DNA from: Pseudarthrobacter sp. NamB4
Lineage (GTDB): Bacteria > Actinomycetota > Actinomycetes > Actinomycetales > Micrococcaceae
Direction of reading: 5' to 3'
DNA length: 64,000 nt
Assembly (NCBI RefSeq): GCF_005796185.1
Contig: NZ_VAHM01000009.1
Coordinates: 62,001 to 126,000 of the forward strand
The notes under the pieces are model-generated. The model saw only the letters and a list, made by a program, of their open reading frames with translations. It had not been told where the DNA came from and made no database searches. Below are positions 61,642 to 64,000 of this stretch, piece by piece. Made by a program: the position numbers and the translations under genes. The number at the start of each line of letters is the position of its first letter. The first letter of the stretch is position 1.

Positions 61642-62178
61642 CTACACCATTCGCATCGGCCCGAAACGTGCCTGCAGTTCGGGCACCCAAGCCTGGTCCA
61701 GGACGAGACCGTACCGAGTGCAGAGCGCGACGACATCTTCATCGGTGGTAGGACCGGGATCCTGGAGCAGCGCAGCGATCTGTTCGAAAAGCCGCTCGAA
61801 GCCGCCTGGGGAGATGGTCTCCACGATAAGTGCGGGCTCCGGGCCAGGGTTCCAGAAGGTGTGCAGGACGTGACGCGGCTTCCAAACGTACGTGCCTGCT
61901 GGCGCCTCGATTTCCGTGTCGCCGACCCGCGCCCATATGGTGCCGCTGACTACATAGGAGAGCTCGTCCTCGTGTTGGTGAATGTGGGGTTCAACGAGGA
62001 CTCCCGGCTCGATCGGGTGCTCCACGACTGCGAAACTACCTCCGGTCTGTTCGCTGTAGATCTTGAATCGAACGCCCAGACCACCGAGGTCGACCAACCG
62101 GCCGTGGTCAGTGCCCAGGAAGTACTCATCGTCCCTGCCGGATTGGGGGACCCCGCTTGTGGCTTCCATGAGGACCAT
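61642..62178 (-). CDS. Cupin-domain protein
   Basis: A 178-residue single-domain cupin. First motif: PGVLVEPHIHQHEDELSYVVSGTIWARVGDTE (PHIHQHEDE gives the HxH and Glu ligands); second motif: PAGTYVWKPRHVLHTFWNPGPEPALIVE. It lacks other domains, so it could be a small dioxygenase/isomerase or a binding protein. ATG 62178 (MVLMEATSG) is used, ATG 62169 is possible. An in-frame extension upstream runs antisense to the GNAT gene and is not part of it. Confidence 0.85.
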   Translation of the reverse strand: MVLMEATSGVPQSGRDDEYFLGTDHGRLVDLGGLGVRFKIYSEQTGGSFAVVEHPIEPGVLVEPHIHQHEDELSYVVSGTIWARVGDTEIEAPAGTYVWKPRHVLHTFWNPGPEPALIVETISPGGFERLFEQIAALLQDPGPTTDEDVVALCTRYGLVLDQAWVPELQARFGPMRMV

Positions 62179-62359
62179 ATTCCGCCTGCACGTACCCCCA
62201 AGATAGGGTGGAAAACCCCCTTTCCGTGAACGTCGGCGGTTGAGCTGAAGGTCATGGCCAGCCCAGGGTTTGTCGCTCGCCAAGCGACTCGAGCCGGGTA
62301 TGACCATCCATGTCTGGCTAGTGTAAACATATGGACCTCTCCTCTGAGTTTCCGCCGGC

Positions 62360-62865
62360 GTGCTGCTCCGGACGGTGCAGACATCGGATGCCGCGGCATT
62401 GACAGCGGCCTTCCTAAGAAATCGGGAACACCTTGCGCCATGGGAGCCGATCCGAACCGACAAGTTCTTCACCGTCCAGGGACAGCAGGATGTGCTTACC
62501 GGCAGCGCCAGGAAATCGATGCCGGAATCGCCCTGCCGATGGTGCTCGTGCGGGATGGTGAAGTCCTCGGTCTGCTCACCCTCAGCTCGATCGTGCGCGG
62601 CGCCTTCCAGAACGCCCACCTTGGCTACTGGATCGACCACACGCTTCAAGGGGCGGGCATCATGACGGCGGCAGTCGCAGCCGCCACACGTATCGCCAAA
62701 GACAACCTTGAATTGCACCGCATCGAGGCTACCACCCTGGCACACAACACAGCATCACAGAGGGTTTTGGAGAAGAACGGCTTTGAGCGTTACGGGACAG
62801 CACCAGCCTATTTGCGGATCGCCGGGAGCTGGCAGGACCACCGCATGTTCCAGCGAATCCTCTGA
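62360..62865 (+). pseudogene. RimJ/RimL-type GNAT acetyltransferase, frameshifted
   Basis: GTG 62360 gives VLLRTVQTSDAAALTAAFLR and LAPWEPIRTDKFFT in one frame; from about 62505 homology moves to another frame as RQEIDAGIALPMVLVRDGEVLG, GYWIDHTLQGAGIMTAAVAAAT (acetyl-CoA loop) and LHRIEATTLAHNTASQRVLEKNGFERYG. One base is missing or extra in CAGGATGTGCTTACCGGC. The C-terminal catalytic part is complete. The family acetylates ribosomal-protein N-termini or metabolites. Confidence 0.75.
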
Positions 62866-62892
62866 ACCGGGAGCGTCTCCGGAGCGGGCACG

Positions 62893-62924
62893 AAAAAAGC
62901 GCGCCCCGTTCGCTGAGCGCGCCC
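62893..62924 (-). terminator. Terminator after the CsbD-like gene
   Basis: On the minus strand a GCGCGC-centred hairpin (GCGCGCTC ... GGGCGCGC) is followed by TTTTTTCGTG. It lies 15 bases after the CsbD-like stop and could also end the convergent GNAT transcript. Confidence 0.65.
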
Positions 62925-62939
62925 TTCCCGTACTGCCAG

Positions 62940-63116
62940 TCAGTCCTTTTTGAAGGCGTCCTTGACCTTCTCGCCGGCCTGCTTCAGATCGCCCTTGGTC
63001 TGGTCGGTCTGGCCTTCAGCCTTCAGGCTCTCATCGCCGCTGGCGTTGCCGGCGGCTTCCTTGCCCTTACCGCCAGCCTTATCGGCAGCGTTCTCAATCT
63101 TGTCGCCCAGTCCCAT
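62940..63116 (-). CDS. CsbD-family stress protein
   Basis: A 58-residue highly charged protein: MGLGDKIENAADKAGGKGKE, then AAGNASGDESLKAEGQTDQT and KGDLKQAGEKVKDAFKKD. This is the CsbD pattern (natively flexible, Lys/Glu/Ala-rich) seen in general stress responses. The start is ATG 63116, with AGAGGAGG upstream. A perfect 20-base palindrome lies 48 bases before the gene and is the likely operator, with a terminator beyond the stop. Confidence 0.9.
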   Translation of the reverse strand: MGLGDKIENAADKAGGKGKEAAGNASGDESLKAEGQTDQTKGDLKQAGEKVKDAFKKD

Positions 63117-63164
63117 GGTTTTTCCTCCTCTGGTTTTGGCAGCCGTTCGCATTCGGCTATATCC

Positions 63165-63184
63165 ATACTAAGCATGCTTAGTAT
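63165..63184. promoter_or_regulatory. Perfect 20-bp palindrome upstream of the CsbD-like gene
   Basis: ATACTAAGCATGCTTAGTAT at 63165-63184 is an exact self-complementary palindrome. It sits between the CsbD-like gene (start 63116) and the SnoaL-like gene (stop 63224), in the promoter position of the CsbD-like gene. A dimeric regulator should bind here; which one is not encoded nearby. Confidence 0.75.
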
Positions 63185-63223
63185 TAGGTTTTCAAGTCCG
63201 CCCACTGGCCCACGGTAAAAAGA

Positions 63224-63616
63224 TCAGGTCCAGAAGTCGGCCGCCATGGTGGTGTCCCCGGCCATTTCAATGCCCTCGGCCACCTTCCCGTCGGAGATGC
63301 TGAATACGATGACCTGTCGTTGGTCCAGGGTCTTGCCGTTGCGCTCGGCATGCGTGAACTGAACGCCAACGGTGTACCTGTCACCCGGTGCCACGTCCTC
63401 CACGGTGACCTTCACCGAGCCGTTGGACCGCGAAAAGAGTTCGCCGAAATAGGCCAGGATGGCATCCCGCCCCTGCTTGACCCCGGACAGTGGGCCGTTT
63501 CCTGCGGCATGCCACACCGCGTCCTCGGGAAACAGGTCTCTAAGCGCATCTGTGTCGCCAGCGCTGAATGCTTCATAGCCTCGCCGAACCAGTGCGGCGT
63601 TTTCCTGTGCTCCCAT
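63224..63616 (-). CDS. SnoaL/NTF2-like ketosteroid-isomerase-fold protein
   Basis: A 130-residue cone-fold protein: MGAQENAALVRRGYEAFSAGDTDALRDLFPEDAVWHAAGNGPLSG has the family opening with the helix and the cavity Trp/His; later RDAILAYFGELFSRSNG and VFSISDGKVAEGIEMAGD. Such domains bind or isomerise small hydrophobic ligands. I start at ATG 63616; the longer frame is an unrelated acidic extension. Same strand as the CsbD-like gene, but the palindrome between them suggests separate promoters. Confidence 0.85.
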   Translation of the reverse strand: MGAQENAALVRRGYEAFSAGDTDALRDLFPEDAVWHAAGNGPLSGVKQGRDAILAYFGELFSRSNGSVKVTVEDVAPGDRYTVGVQFTHAERNGKTLDQRQVIVFSISDGKVAEGIEMAGDTTMAADFWT

Positions 63617-63721
63617 TTCGGCGCCTCCGTCATCATCGTCGGATTCTTGCGAGGCCAGAGTAGGCTCGCCTGACGGGTTTGTCGAGGGCAAGTCCGGCAC
63701 CGGGCCCCTTGGGTCGCAGAC

Positions 63722-64000
63722 CTAGACGATGTCTCCGTCACGGAGGTGCGTTCGCCGGGAACGGCGGGGGAGTCCCCGGGCCCACCAGGCGATCATCAGG
63801 CCCGCGGTGGCGGCCCCACCGGCGTAGACCCAGGGCGAGGACCATGACCCTTCGGGGCTGGGGATGGCGAAGGCAATCACGACTGCAGTCAGTGCCAGGA
63901 GGACCTCCACGGACGCCTGCAGGGGCCGGGCCCGGTACTCAGGATCAGTCAGCCGGACCAGGGGAATGACCGGGAGCAGGAACAGGCCGAGACTGGGAAT
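63722..64000 (-). CDS. Membrane protein, C-terminal part (runs off window)
   Basis: The minus strand is open from the window edge and encodes at least 92 residues: LFLLPVIPLVRLTDPEYRA, then a second membrane helix VLLALTAVVIAFAIP and a third WVYAGGAATAGLMIAWWARG, ending RRTHLRDGDIV. The gene begins beyond base 64000. No family can be named from this portion. Confidence 0.6.
   Translation of the reverse strand: MPSLGLFLLPVIPLVRLTDPEYRARPLQASVEVLLALTAVVIAFAIPSPEGSWSSPWVYAGGAATAGLMIAWWARGLPRRSRRTHLRDGDIV

Overview
The window is high-GC DNA (frequent GTG/TTG starts, GC-rich codons, many ATGA/GTGA stop-start overlaps) from an actinobacterium. Gene content fits the Micrococcaceae, most likely Arthrobacter/Pseudarthrobacter: DUF3099, DUF4193, GlgA and GlgC of the actinobacterial type, a FadE5/FadA2/FabG4/HtdX locus arranged as in mycobacteria, and the idi/geranylgeranyl-diphosphate-synthase pair of C50-carotenoid producers. 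This is inferred from protein resemblance only.

Layout. (1) 1-2.1 kb: end of a probable thiolase, then a biotin ECF transporter (bioN, bioM, bioY). (2) 2.2-17 kb: an accessory region full of decayed genes: a serine-recombinase scrap, trehalose-phosphatase pseudogene, luciferase-like and aminoglycoside-phosphotransferase-like scraps, IS110 remnant, second resolvase pseudogene, DDE-transposase fragment, glycosyltransferase pseudogene and a wrecked geranylgeranyl diphosphate synthase. Intact genes among them include a GNAT, a YecM-like protein, a divergent MarR/MFS pair with an operator, a LacI regulator, a DUF2993 protein, idi and a two-component system. (3) 17-54 kb: a housekeeping backbone: ABC-F ATPase, SURF1, FabG plus a probable enoyl reductase, SerB, a TrmH-type methyltransferase, ribosomal protein bL31B, lipoate ligase, aminopeptidase N, a YeiH-type transporter, the ATP-grasp/Alpha-E/transglutaminase cassette, glycogen genes glgC/glgA, the fadE5/tetR/fadA2/fabG4/htdX lipid locus, and two GT9 glycosyltransferases. 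(4) 54-64 kb: small and lineage-specific genes, including two near-identical copies of an unknown ~94-residue protein, two copies of a three-hairpin element with compensatory base changes, a serine-hydrolase-like lipoprotein lacking its catalytic residues, and several genes broken by single frameshifts (AMIN-like, cupin, GNAT, CMD).

How genes work together. The ECF genes import biotin. fabG and the adjacent Y-x6-K SDR look like two reductive steps of fatty-acid synthesis. fadE5-like, fadA2-like, fabG4-like and htdX-like genes form one acyl-CoA/lipid module, probably controlled by the TetR protein through a 13+13 bp palindrome. glgC and glgA make glycogen or maltose-1-phosphate from glucose-1-phosphate. 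The ATP-grasp, Alpha-E and transglutaminase-like genes form a conserved but poorly understood amide/peptide-forming module.

No rRNA, tRNA, CRISPR array or intact insertion sequence was seen. The most novel-looking signal is the duplicated structured element at 55.90-56.00 and 56.72-56.82 kb and the small genes around it.
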